NCBI RefSeq assembly: GCF_000372725.1
Contig: NW_005198611.1
Span: forward strand, 388,679-452,678
Length of the DNA stretch: 64,000 bases
Source: Emiliania huxleyi CCMP1516
Taxonomy: Eukaryota > Haptophyta > Isochrysidales > Noelaerhabdaceae
Reading direction: 5' to 3'
Shown one piece after another: positions 1-8,425 of the stretch. Numbering within the stretch: position 1 is the stretch's first letter; each line of letters starts with the position of its first letter. The position numbers and the translations under genes were made by a program. Under the pieces are notes generated by a model. It saw only the letters and a program-made list of their open reading frames with translations. It did no database searches and was not told the origin of the DNA.

Positions 1-1397
1 GCCGAGGCGGTGGCGGCGGAGGCGGAGGTCAGGCCGAGGGAAGAGGTGGCGGCTTGCTTTGGGGCGTGCAGCTGCACGTAGACGAGCAGCAGCAGCGCCG
101 CTGCGCCGTCGCCGCCTCCGCCGCCTCCGCCGCCCCGCGCCTCCGCCTCGCCGCCTCCTCGGCCCGTACCCTCTCTGCCGCCCTCTCTGCCGCCCTCTCT
201 GCCGCCCTCTCTGCCGCCCTCTCTGCCGCCCTCTCTGCCGCCCTCTCTGCCGCCGGGCCTCGCCGCGTCTTCGTGCGCCGCTGCGGGGAGAAGAGCGTAG
301 TCTGCGACGCGCAGGTGTGACAGCCGTAGCTGCCCAAGCAGCGCCGGCAGCCACGCCTCGAGGTCGAAGCGAGAGCAAGCCACGTCCCGCCGCCCCCGCG
401 CCCCGGCGTCGGCGAAGTAGGAGTGGGGCGGCAGCGGAGCTCGCCAGCAGCCGCGCGCGGGCGGGTGGCTCTGGCGGAGGGCGGAGGGCTCGTCCTCCTC
501 GGCGAGGAGGGATGCGCCAGGGGCGGCTGCGGCGGAGGCGTTGGCGTCGGCGGAGGTGGCGGAGCAGGAGCACGAGGAGGAAGGGGAGGTGGGGAGGCGG
601 ATCAGGCACACACCGTCGCCCGTCGCCCAGAGGAGCACGTTGGAGGCAGGCAGGTGGAGCAGCGACCACGAGGCGGGCAGGAAGGGGCCGTGTGCCTCGC
701 AGCTCGCCACGAAGCGCTCGAGGCGCAGCACGCACCGCCGCGCGCCCCTCCCTCCCGGCGGCGGCGCGGCTTCCGAGGGAGCAGCAGCAGCAGCAGCAGC
801 AGTGGTGCCACGGATCACACAGAGGCGCTCAAATCGGCGCGAGCCGAGCTCTGCCTCGGTCGCGTCCGGGCTGGCCAGCGCCTCGGAGGCGTGAAAGACC
901 AGCGCTGCGGCAGCGCCTATGCTCACACATTCCAATGCTGAAGACGCGCCGTTCACGCAATGGCGCGAGTGACCGATGCGGCGGGCTGCACCCGTTCCCG
1001 CCTCGAAGCAGGAGAAGCGCATCTCAGACGCGCCCGCCCGCGACACGAAGAGCGGAGCCTCGAGCAGCAGCGAGAGCGGTTGGCCAGGACGGAAGGCCCA
1101 GACCTGCCCCCAGATGCCGTCCCTCATGGCGGCCGCGGATGTTGTGAGGTTCTCGTGCTTGGTGGCAGAAGCGGCGTCGGCGGCGCCATGCGAATAGGAG
1201 ATTAGTCGCTCGCCGTCGCCGCTGAAACCGAGCAGGACACAACCCAGCACGGCGCAGGCGGCATCCGCAATCACCGGCGAAGTGCGCGAGGGTGGGCAGC
1301 AGCGCAGGAGTGGCGTGCCGTCCGGCACGACAGGCTTTCCGGAGAGCTCGCGGTCGAGGAGGCGACGAGGAAGGGACGAGAGGCAACGAGGTGGCAT
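1..1397 (-). CDS. DCAF15/DET1-like WD-type protein, 5' part (runs off the window)
   Basis: Seen: one uninterrupted minus-strand frame from the ATG at 1397-1395 to the window edge, about 465 codons without a stop. Early on it reads a segment like LLGFSGDGERLISYS, then QVWAFRPGQPLSLLLEAP. This resembles the opening of DCAF15 (FLGFSKCGRYVLSYT) and, more loosely, of DET1; both are beta-propeller adaptors of CUL4-DDB1 ubiquitin ligases. Near residue 380 it enters a Gly/Arg/Glu-rich linker encoded by a 12-bp tandem repeat (169-252), then returns to hydrophobic sequence (ALLLLVYVQLHAPKQ) before the edge. No intron is needed. An AATTCTTTTT motif lies about 120 nt upstream. The family call rests on a short stretch of resemblance, so another WD/propeller protein is possible; the frame itself is well supported. 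Confidence 0.5.
   Translation of the reverse strand, partial: MPPRCLSSLPRRLLDRELSGKPVVPDGTPLLRCCPPSRTSPVIADAACAVLGCVLLGFSGDGERLISYSHGAADAASATKHENLTTSAAAMRDGIWGQVWAFRPGQPLSLLLEAPLFVSRAGASEMRFSCFEAGTGAARRIGHSRHCVNGASSALECVSIGAAAALVFHASEALASPDATEAELGSRRFERLCVIRGTTAAAAAAAPSEAAPPPGGRGARRCVLRLERFVASCEAHGPFLPASWSLLHLPASNVLLWATGDGVCLIRLPTSPSSSCSCSATSADANASAAAAPGASLLAEEDEPSALRQSHPPARGCWRAPLPPHSYFADAGARGRRDVACSRFDLEAWLPALLGQLRLSHLRVADYALLPAAAHEDAARPGGREGGREGGREGGREGGREGGREGGREGTGRGGGEAEARGGGGGGGGDGAAALLLLVYVQLHAPKQAATSSLGLTSASAATAS
169..252. repeat. 12-bp tandem repeat, 7 copies (ccctctctgccg)
   Basis: Seven perfect head-to-tail copies. On the minus strand each copy adds GGRE to the linker of the DCAF15-like reading frame, so the array stays in frame and its length may vary without breaking the gene. 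Confidence 0.9.
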
Positions 1398-1514
1398 GCA
1401 CTTACAGGAGAGTCGCAGTGAGGTACAGCGATACTCGTATGAGGGGTGGTCCTCCTGGCGTGGAGGCGGGGTTGTGCGTTTATGTGAAGGCGGCCGCACC
1501 AGCAGCGACTGTTC

Positions 1515-1527
1515 CAAAAAGAATTTT
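1515..1527 (-). promoter_or_regulatory. AAAATTCTTTTTG motif upstream of the 1397 start
   Basis: This belongs to a motif found upstream of several genes here (2142, 12891, 26991, 38301 on plus; 1515 and 49690 on minus). It lies about 120 nt 5' of the DCAF15-like start. A core-promoter role is inference from recurrence and position. Confidence 0.4.
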
Positions 1528-1789
1528 CTCGAGATTCTCGACCGGGTTTTTCTTTTCTTTCTTTTTACTAGGCACGGGACTGTGGCGCGCACTGGCACTG
1601 ATACAAAAGAAGTTCACCACGAAACTTCCTCGCACAACAGTGGGCGCGGGACTGGAGTGCACTAACACAGGTACACCAAAAAAAGAATTTCTTCTCCATG
1701 GAAAGAATCAGCCACGTGTTCGCCGTGAAACCGTAACGCCACCGAGGGCGGGCATATATGCGCTTGCGCGTTCTCCTTGGGATGCAACC

Positions 1790-2644
1790 ATGATTCGAGC
1801 CGCGAGTCCGCCGCGCCGCAGCCTGCGCGCGCCCGCCGCAGTGCTGGCGGTGCTCGCGAGTGCGGCCGTGTGCTGGTCCGCCCTTCATCGCGCCTCCCCG
1901 GACCATCTGCAGCAGCACTGGTTGCCTCCTCACTGGCCTGGCGATCAGGAGTCGCGGTTTGACGAGCCAAAGCCCCACGAGAGACGATCTACGCTCGAGG
2001 GAGTTAGCGAAAGTCGGTAGTCGCACGGGCAGAGGGGAGACCGAGGCCTCCGGCAGTCCCATGCCTAGTAAAAAGAAAAAATGAGGAAGCGAGCAAGGGA
2101 GGGATGGGAGGACGGCAAGCCGCCACACTATTGGAACCGCGAAAATTCTTTTTGTCTCAGCACGCCGTAGTTCCCTCTCCAAGCACGCCGCACCGGTGAT
2201 TTGTGAGCTCGCACCGACAGCACCATGCATTGGTGGGACAACCGCGGGACCGATTTCCCCGCGCCGGCAGAAACTCTCTCGCCGCCGATGCCGCCGATAC
2301 CGCCGCCGCCGATGCCGCCGGTTCCTCCTGTGCGCAATTTTGCTGAGGAGACGCACGTTGTCGAAGAGGTTAGCGACGAACGCTACGAGCCGCCTGACTG
2401 GGCTGCGTTCAATCACCAGTACTACGAGCCCATGGTACCCGAGCCTGGCTGGACCTGGTACCACGCCGAGCCCAGCCTCGCAGAGCCTGAATGGTTCCTG
2501 CTGGGTGAGTCTCGCTCTTCACCGAAGGCGCTGGGTGGCTCAGCTCTTCTCCTCGCAGTCGCAACCTTGGCTCTGATGGCACCCCTCGTCCGGCAAGCGT
2601 GGCGCCGCGTGAAGGCACCAGCTGCACCCGCGGAAATGGTGTGA
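1790..2644 (+). CDS. Small membrane protein with two hydrophobic segments, uncharacterised
   Basis: Exon 1 is 1790-2016 (ATG at 1790). Exon 2 starts at 2221 and ends with TGA at 2642-2644; a GT-AG intron 2017-2220 keeps the frame. The predicted protein is about 216 aa. It has an N-terminal hydrophobic stretch after an Arg-rich start (APAAVLAVLASAAVCW), a Pro-rich spacer (PPMPPIPPPPMPP), an acidic, Tyr/Trp-rich middle, and a second hydrophobic segment (GSALLLAVATLALMAPL) followed by Arg/Lys residues, typical of a membrane anchor. No family recognised. Alternative: exon 2 is its own gene starting at ATG 2225, because an AATTCTTTTT motif lies 70-80 nt upstream at 2142, inside the proposed intron. 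Confidence 0.45.
2142..2154 (+). promoter_or_regulatory. AAAATTCTTTTTG motif
   Basis: Same motif as upstream of 27047 and 38356. It sits about 71 nt before the ATG at 2225 and inside the intron proposed for the 1790-2644 gene, so it may mark an alternative internal promoter. Confidence 0.35.
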
Positions 2645-3011
2645 CGGGCGGATCGCTCGCCCCCGGGTCGCGACGCTCCGTGTCCCCGTGGGTGTGTGTC
2701 ACCGTGTGAGGGGTGTCGGTGTGTCCCCAGCGTGCCACGAACCGCACGCCGTCGGCTCGCGGAGGAGCATGTGTTAGCGCGGATCAGACGTGATTTGGTT
2801 TTATTTACGTGTAGACATCGGCGACCATGCCCGAAAAGATACACGCGGGCACGGCGGCAGTCGGCAGAGAGAGACCGCGCGCCAGAGGCAGAGCGAAATT
2901 GCGGGTGTGCGCTCTCCTCTCTCATGCGTGAACGGGAAGCGGATGGGCGCAGCACGCGCGTCGAGGCCCTCAGCCCTCTCGCCGTACCGCGGAACTTGGC
3001 TTGGTGCGCCT
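2645..3011. other. Convergent intergenic region
   Basis: Lies between the 3' ends of a plus gene (2644) and a minus gene (3012). Contains GTGTGT-rich and GAGA-rich stretches and a short T-rich segment near 2790. No coding frame with convincing composition and no RNA gene seen. Confidence 0.5.
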
Positions 3012-4900
3012 CTAGTACCGTCCGCCACCGCCGTACCCGCCACCGCCGTAGCCGCCGCCGCCGCCGCCGTACCCGCCTATCCGAATCGCAAGGCGTGTCG
3101 AGGACAAGCACGACACCAACGCCAATCCGTCGCTCGCCTCCTCCGCCGCCGTAGCCTCCGCCGCCGTAGCCGCCGCCGCCGTAGCCGCCGCCGCCGCCGC
3201 CGTAGCCTCCGCCGCCGTAGCCTCCGCCGCCGTAGCCTCCGCCGCCTCCCATCCCTCCGCCTTCGGGGCGCGCCTAGCGGGAAGGTTCGCAGAAGGTTCG
3301 GGGAGGGCTCCGTGTGTCCCTAGAGCCCAGTCTGACAGCGCTGCGCCTCGTGGAAGCCGCCCTTGACCTGGACTAGACTAGACTAGACTGGACTATACTA
3401 ACTGCTGTCTAGACTGCCCTCGCCTCGTGGAAGCCGCCCTTGACCTGGACCGCGCGGTCCTTGCCTGCGGAGGGCGAAGGGGTGGGGTGGGGTGGGGAGG
3501 GGGGGGGGGGGGAGTGGCGAGAGGAGAGGGGAGGGGGGGGCGCTCGCTCTCGCGCGCCCTTTTGGTCGTCCCACTGCTTGACATATCTCCCCATATCTCC
3601 CCATATCTCCCCAGATCTCGCGCGCCCTTTTGGTCGTCCCACTGCTTGACATATCTCCCCATATCTCCCCATATCTCCCCAGATCTCGCGCGCCCTTTTG
3701 GTCGTCCCACTGCTTGACAAAGTGGACGGTGGCGCCCTGCGCGAGCGCGTTGCCATCCTCGATCTGCGAGTGGTGGCAGAAGAGGTCCTCCCCGCCCTCG
3801 TCCGGCTGGATGAAGCCGAACCTGCCACAGGGCGCCGCACCGCACCTCAGGGCCGCCCTGCGAGGCCCTGCGAGGCGCTGCGAGGCGCGCTGCGCTAGGC
3901 TCCGCTGGCGGCGCTCGGCAGGAAGAGAGGGAGGAGAGAGGCGGCAGCGGTTGGGGAGGGGTCTGGCGCGGGAGGACGCTCACCCGCGCTCGTTCCAACG
4001 CATCACTTTTCCAGAGAACATCCCGGCAGGAGGAGGACCGCTCACGCCGCCAGCGACGGGCGCAGGGGGGTCGTTGGGCCTGCCGCCGCCGCCGTAGCCG
4101 CCGCCGCCGTAGCCGCCTTGGCGCAGGAGGCGGGAGGGAGGGCGTCGGAGGGGTGGCCCGGGAGTGCTGGCTTGCTGGCGAAGGGGCGCTCGCAGTGGCC
4201 GCAGGCGGGAGGGCGGCAGCGGGAGGGCGGCAGTGAGGGAGGGCGGCAGAGAGGGAGGGGAGGGCGGCAGGCGGGCGGCGGAGGGGCGTGGTGCGAGGAG
4301 GGGGAGGGGCGGAGCCGAGGCGCGGCGAGGGGGGGGGGGGGGGGGGGCCCAAGTAAACCGAAGGGTTTTTGGAGGCCCCCCCTTTTGCCCCCCAAAATGG
4401 TGGGGGTCCCAGGGGTTTTTTTTAAAGCCGCCCGTCACCTCCTCGGCGCGCTCCTTGCCCTTGCGGTCGTCGTACCGCTTGACAAATTTGACCTGCGGGG
4501 GGAGGGGGGAGGGGCGGGTAGGGGCGGGAGGGGGAGGGGGGCGGGGGTGGGGGACAGGGCTGGGGGAAGGGTATGGGGAGGGGAGCAGCGCAGCCGGGGC
4601 GGCCGCCTTGGTGCCCTCGAGGAGCTTCTTGCCGTCGAGGATGGAGGAGAAATGGCAAAAGATGTCCTCGCCGCCGTCGTCCGGCTTGATGAACCCGAAC
4701 CCCTTCTCGTTCCACCGCAGGGCGGTGCCAGTCTCCTTGCCGTCTCCGCCACGGTCGGCGCGCGGGGAGCGCGAGCGGTCCCTCTGGCCGCCGCCGCCGT
4801 AATCGGCGCCGCCGCCGTAGCTGCCGCCGCCGCCGCCGTAGCCGCCGCCGCCGCCGCCGCCCCCGCCGAAGCTGCCGTAGCTGTCACCGCCGTACGACAT
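3012..4900 (-). CDS. Glycine-rich RNA-binding protein with two cold-shock domains
   Basis: Starts at ATG 4900 (MSYGGDSYGSF) and stops at TAG 3014-3012 after GYGGGGRY. Order: Gly/Tyr-rich N-terminus with an RS patch (RDRSRSPR); cold-shock domain 1 (LRWNEKGFGFIKPDDGGED, DIFCHF, then VKFVKRYDDRKGKERA); Gly-rich hinge; cold-shock domain 2 (GKVMRWNERGFGFIQPDEGG, DLFCHHSQ, VHFVKQWDDQKGK); long GGGGY tail. GFGFI and FCH are the usual nucleic-acid-binding RNP1/RNP2 positions. At least six introns are needed. Several start with GC, for example 4493-4606 (starts 4606, ends AG at 4493). Intron 3368-3444 is bounded by exact 30-bp direct repeats. Likely an RNA chaperone of cytoplasm or nucleus, as in plant GRP2/CSP proteins. 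The stretch 4330-4440 between the domains is homopolymer-rich and may be misassembled. Confidence 0.8.
3368..3444 (-). repeat. 77-nt intron bounded by 30-bp exon duplication (introner-like)
   Basis: The exon segment at 3421-3450 is repeated exactly at 3344-3373. On the minus strand the intron runs from GTCAAGGG (start 3444) to AG (3368); splicing leaves one copy. The filler is CTAGTCTAG-rich. It reads as an intron made by tandem duplication of exon sequence carrying an AG/GT junction. Confidence 0.7.
3465..3718 (-). repeat. 68-bp repeats mixing exon copies with ATATCTCCCC decamers
   Basis: A 33-bp coding segment of cold-shock domain 2 (encodes VKQWDDQKGAR) occurs at 3550, 3618 and 3686 with a 68-bp period, separated by three ATATCTCCCC decamers each time. 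The copy nearest 3718 is the exon. The other two fall in a proposed GC-AG intron (3465-3693), after which a 20-nt exon (3445-3464) follows. The period is not a multiple of three, so the extra copies cannot be translated through. Confidence 0.75.
4330..4440. other. Homopolymer-rich segment, probably low-quality sequence
   Basis: Long runs of G, C and T in close succession (for example the G run near 4331-4347 and the T run near 4420) look unlike the flanking sequence but like 28440-28780. It lies between the two cold-shock domains. Treat the frame here as unreliable. Confidence 0.5.
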
Positions 4901-5467
4901 GATGCCTGCGTGCGGGACAGGATGTAGGGAATGAGGCGGCCAGAGATGAACGGCGGGCCACAGGAGAGCCCTACATGGGCGCGTGGCGGAGGGCGGCGCA
5001 CGGCATGGGTTGGCCAGAGCGGCTGCGGGGACGGGGATCGGGAGGGAGGCTGTGCGTGCTGCTTGCTGCGCACTCACCCTCTCGTGCCTGGGCCTGAGTG
5101 ACAGCGGCGGCAGTTTTCTTTATTTTGTATACCGAGTCGTCATCATCTGTCCGGCGTCCACCCATACCGGGTTGGTGTCCAGTCCGAGCCTGGCTGTTCT
5201 TCACCTTTCTACCTACCTACCTAGTCGGTGTGCCCGGTGCCGCAGGCGGTGCCCGCAGGTCGGACCTGGGCCCGGTGCCGAACCTGTCGGAGCCTTGGAA
5301 AAGGACCTCTAGGTTTTAAAGCATAAAGGACCGCTTGACTGAGACTGTTCTTCACCTTTCTACCTTTCCGAACCTGAAGGACCGCCCCCCCCCAAGCCCA
5401 ACCCCCCCCCCCGCCCTGCTCCTTACAACATCGATGAGACGCGCAACACAACTGCGGCCCCATTGTC
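4901..5467. other. 5' region of the cold-shock gene and intergenic sequence
   Basis: On the minus strand a likely 5'UTR intron spans about 4908-5086 (GGTGAGTG near 5087, CACGCAG before GCATC-ATG). The TTCACCTTTCTACC motif occurs twice (about 5200 and 5348). A GC-rich segment 5226-5270 resembles, inverted, 20195-20250. No coding frame of its own is supported. Confidence 0.4.
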
Positions 5468-6893
5468 TTAAATTAATTGAGGCTGAGGCGATGCGGGCAC
5501 GAAAAAGGACCCATCCGGCCGGAGGATGGGATTCAGCGCGTGGTCGGCCTCCACCGCAGCGACGGCGTCGCCGAGCGCGCGTCTCAGCCGCGCCGCCTCG
5601 GCGTCGGCGCGTCGCTCGAACCGGTCACCAAAAGTTCCTGGCTCAAGCGGGACCGGCAGACTGCACCTGTTGCCCCGCTTGACGGCGAGCAGGGCTGGCA
5701 GCCGCCTGTGCAGCCACGGCGCGCGTCTAACACTCGTCTACGGTCGCGGCTATGCCAAAAGCGAATGGGCAGCCGCCTCGCCGCGCGCAAGCACGAAGGG
5801 CCCTGCTGCCGCACCGGAGCGTCCGTCGGCGTGCACCGCCGCAGCGCGTGCGGCGCGCTCCCGCAGCGGACGTGGTCCTATCGCGATCCGACCGGGTTTC
5901 GCGCTGGCCGTGCCGAGGTGGTGCTTTACTCCCGGGAGAGAGAGGTGCCAGCTGCTCGGTCACGAACTGCACCTCGAGGCCCCTACGTCGCAAACCGCTC
6001 ACTCACGCTCGACTTCTCCTCTCTCGGCCTCATCTCGGCCACGTCTCGGCTAGGTCTCGCCACGCCAGCATCACGAGCTCCGAGGAGGAGCAGCCTGGCG
6101 CAGGGAAGCAGCGGCGGCGCCAACCGGGGAACTGCACCGAGTCATACGCGAGCAGCGCCTGTTCAGAGCTCGAGGATGGGAACGGCGCCTCCACTCGGCC
6201 GAGTGCTCACGCGCTTAGCGGTGCCGGGAAGCAGCCGCGCCGCTGCGGACGAGCCTCCCGCCAGCAGCGCACCTCCGCCGCGTCCTCCTCCGCCTCGGTC
6301 AGGTTACGGAGCAGCCGGTGGAAGGAGCGAAAGTCTCCCGAGACGAGCGCCGCGTGCATGTGCTTTGAGCGGGCGTGGCCGAATGTCTGCGGACTCGCGA
6401 GAAGCGTCCGGCCAACCTATGCGCAGCACGTCTGGCTTCGGAGCGTCTCTGAGGCGCCTCGGGAAGTGTCTAGCGCCTCCACAGTGATGCCCGAGCCCGG
6501 CATCATGTGAAACCACATTGGCGAGCGGGAAGGGCGGACATCATCGCCACCTCTTGCGCCGGAATAGGCGCAGTGCGTTACCTCGACGGACGACCCGCTG
6601 GGAGCAAACGGCAGGTCGCCAGGCTGGTGTACCCAGAGCGCCGTCTGCTGGTGCTGGATCGCGCCGTCGCCGAAATAGAGCGCGTTTGGCGGATGGCGCG
6701 AGGAGGAAGCGTGGCAGGCGACGGCGCCGTTGAGCGAGAGTCGGGCGCGCTCGGAAAGGAGAGAGGGCCACACCACACGCAGGTTGGCAGGCACGCGGCC
6801 GGCACTGCCATACAGCGCAGCACTATAGGACGAGTTGAGCTCCGCGGCAAAGGCGCGGGGCCAGGGCGACCTACGCGACACTGGCACACCCAT
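5468..6893 (-). CDS. Uncharacterised multi-exon protein
   Basis: Protein-like minus-strand segments in several frames, joined by short introns. First exon from ATG 6893 (MGVPVSRRSPWPRAFAAEL) through ALYFGDGAIQHQQTALW and MWFHMMPGSGITVEAL; then KHMHAALVSGDFRSFHRLL; then ALLAYDSVQFPGWRRRCF; then VQFVTEQLAPLSPGS; final exon RCSLPVPLEPGTFGDRFE to PDGSFFVPASPQPQLI with TAA at 5470-5468. One intron ends CTCTGAACAG, the 3' end shared by other introns here. The open frame continues upstream of the ATG to about 7015 with plausible residues (HHLFRALSYDRTKVLEATL), so the true start may be further 5'. No family recognised. Trp/Cys/Gly-rich composition and Asn-Ser-Ser sites would suit a secretory-pathway protein, but that is a guess. 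Confidence 0.5.
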
Positions 6894-7164
6894 GGCGGCC
6901 GTGCTTCTTGTCCCAATTATTGCGGCGCCATGCTTGTTGACGTTGGCGGCATCGCCAGCCAGGGTCGCCTCGAGAACCTTTGTGCGGTCATAACTCAGCG
7001 CCCGAAATAGGTGGTGCGATTGTGCGTCAGGTGGTCAGGAAAGGGGAAAGGCGTGCCGGCGGGCGGAAGGCGCCCTGGAAGGTGGCAGAGGCACAGCACA
7101 GACCCCCCCCCTTCCGTGGGTGCATGTGCAACAACCATGACAACAACAAAACATGACAACAACA

Positions 7165-7500
7165 TGCGCATGTGCATGTGCATGTCATGTTCATGTCATG
7201 TTCATGTTCATGTTCATGTTCATGTTCATGTCATGTACATGTTCATGTTCATGTCATGTTCATGTCATGTTCATGTTCATGTTCATGTTCATGTTCATGT
7301 CCATGTTCATGTTCATGTTCATGTTCATGTTCATGTTCATGTTCATGTTCGTGTTCATGTTCATGTTCATGTTCGTGTTCATGTTCATGTTCATGTTCAT
7401 GTTCATGTTCATGTTCATGTTCATGTTCATGTTCATGTTCATGTTCATGTTCGTGTTCATGTTCATGTTCATGTTCATGTCATGTGCAGTGCATGCATAC
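7165..7500. repeat. TTCATG hexanucleotide microsatellite
   Basis: About 330 bp built almost wholly of ATGTTC units with a few GTGTTC and ATGTC variants. All six frames are open through it, so apparent ORFs (MFMFMF, SCSCSC, HVHVHV) are artefacts. It sits between two minus-strand genes. Confidence 0.95.
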
Positions 7501-7633
7501 ATGTGGGAGTGCCCCCGAGTTCATTTTGAGAGTGCATGTAGCAGGAGCACCCAGCCACTGCAGCTAGTGAAAATAATTTGTACGGCCCTAAACGCATGAC
7601 ACGGGTCACTAGACACTAGTCACTACAGCCAGA

Positions 7634-8052
7634 CTACAGCGAGGATAGACGACGGAGCGCAGCCCCCGGCCCCCGCAGACCTAACGATGCACTCCTCCCA
7701 CAAGCACAACGAGTGTGTCTCCTCTTTCCTACGCACTCACACACCTGCCTGTCCCCTCCCTTCCCTCGCATCTCCTCCAGCCGCTCCGGGAGCGGCTCGT
7801 GCCCCATGATGGCGACCCACTTTTTCAGCACATGGTGCTCTGCCCCGTGACGCGGGTTGTCCTGCGCCGCGCGCGAGGACCCTGCACGGCGGCGGCAGCC
7901 TGCTCAAAGCTGACGTAGCGCAGCCCCCTCAAGCCGAGCGTCTCCGTCACTTTCGAGTGGACGATATCCGTCGGCCCCGGCCTGAACCACTCCGAGAAGT
8001 GCACGATCAGCCACACTTCGTCCAGCCCGGCGCACCTCTCGCGCAGATGCAT
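7634..8052 (-). CDS. Uncharacterised two-exon protein
   Basis: The exon 1 frame reads MHLRERCAGLDEVWLIVHF from ATG 8052, then SEWFRPGPTDIVHS and LRYVSFEQAAAAVQ. A GT-AG intron (donor CAGG/GTCCTC, acceptor GGGGCAG) joins it in phase to EHHVLKKWVAIMGHEPLPER, LEEMRGK. The conserved-looking core suggests a real small globular protein or the last exons of a longer one; the frame is open upstream to 8091 without another ATG. The last 30 residues before the stop at 7634 are low complexity and may be wrong. No family recognised. It is divergent from the oligopeptidase gene at 8426. Confidence 0.4.
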
Positions 8053-8425
8053 TGGTCCTTTGGCTTGTCGCGCGTCAATGTCGGCGGTCAACTTGTTTTT
8101 TTGCCCGGCCGCGCGCAGCGCTAATCGGGCGTCCTTTGCTCCTCCGCGAGAGCTATATGGGTGGGGTCAACTTGTTTTTTTACTTGTTTGGCGCGTTCAT
8201 TCAAAACAAAAAAATCTATCGCCAACAAGGAAGAAGAAAAACACGACGCTTCCTGCCGCGACGAGAAGCTCTTCACGCGCGCTCCTGCGCGCTGCGCGCT
8301 CCTGCGCCCTCTCTGCACGAGCTCAGCGGCTCCGGGCTCTGTTGCTGTGAGCCCCGGACCCTCCTTGCGAAGCACACTCGCCGTGTGAACGTCCGTGCTC
8401 TGCTAGCTCGGATCAACGTCGGCCA
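8053..8425. promoter_or_regulatory. Divergent promoter region with a repeated T-rich element
   Basis: 373 bp between divergent starts. GTCAACTTGTTTTTTT occurs at 8087 and again at 8166, separated by one 79-bp step. A1-A7 and T-rich tracts stand out against the GC-rich background. Probably holds both promoters; no TATA box is evident. Confidence 0.4.

Noticed and set aside
169-252. Possible CRISPR-like array
   Set aside because: Units are 12 bp, directly adjacent without spacers, and sit inside a eukaryotic coding frame.
59-1147. Long plus-strand ORF of 362 codons
   Set aside because: Arg/Pro-rich shadow of the minus-strand frame; the repeat region and composition show that the opposite strand is coding.
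2644-2790. GTGTGTGTC-rich stretch as a regulatory element
   Set aside because: Short, imperfect and with no recurring partner elsewhere in the window.
7011-7599. Three overlapping ORFs rich in HV, MF and SC dipeptides
   Set aside because: Direct translation of the TTCATG microsatellite in all frames; no independent support.
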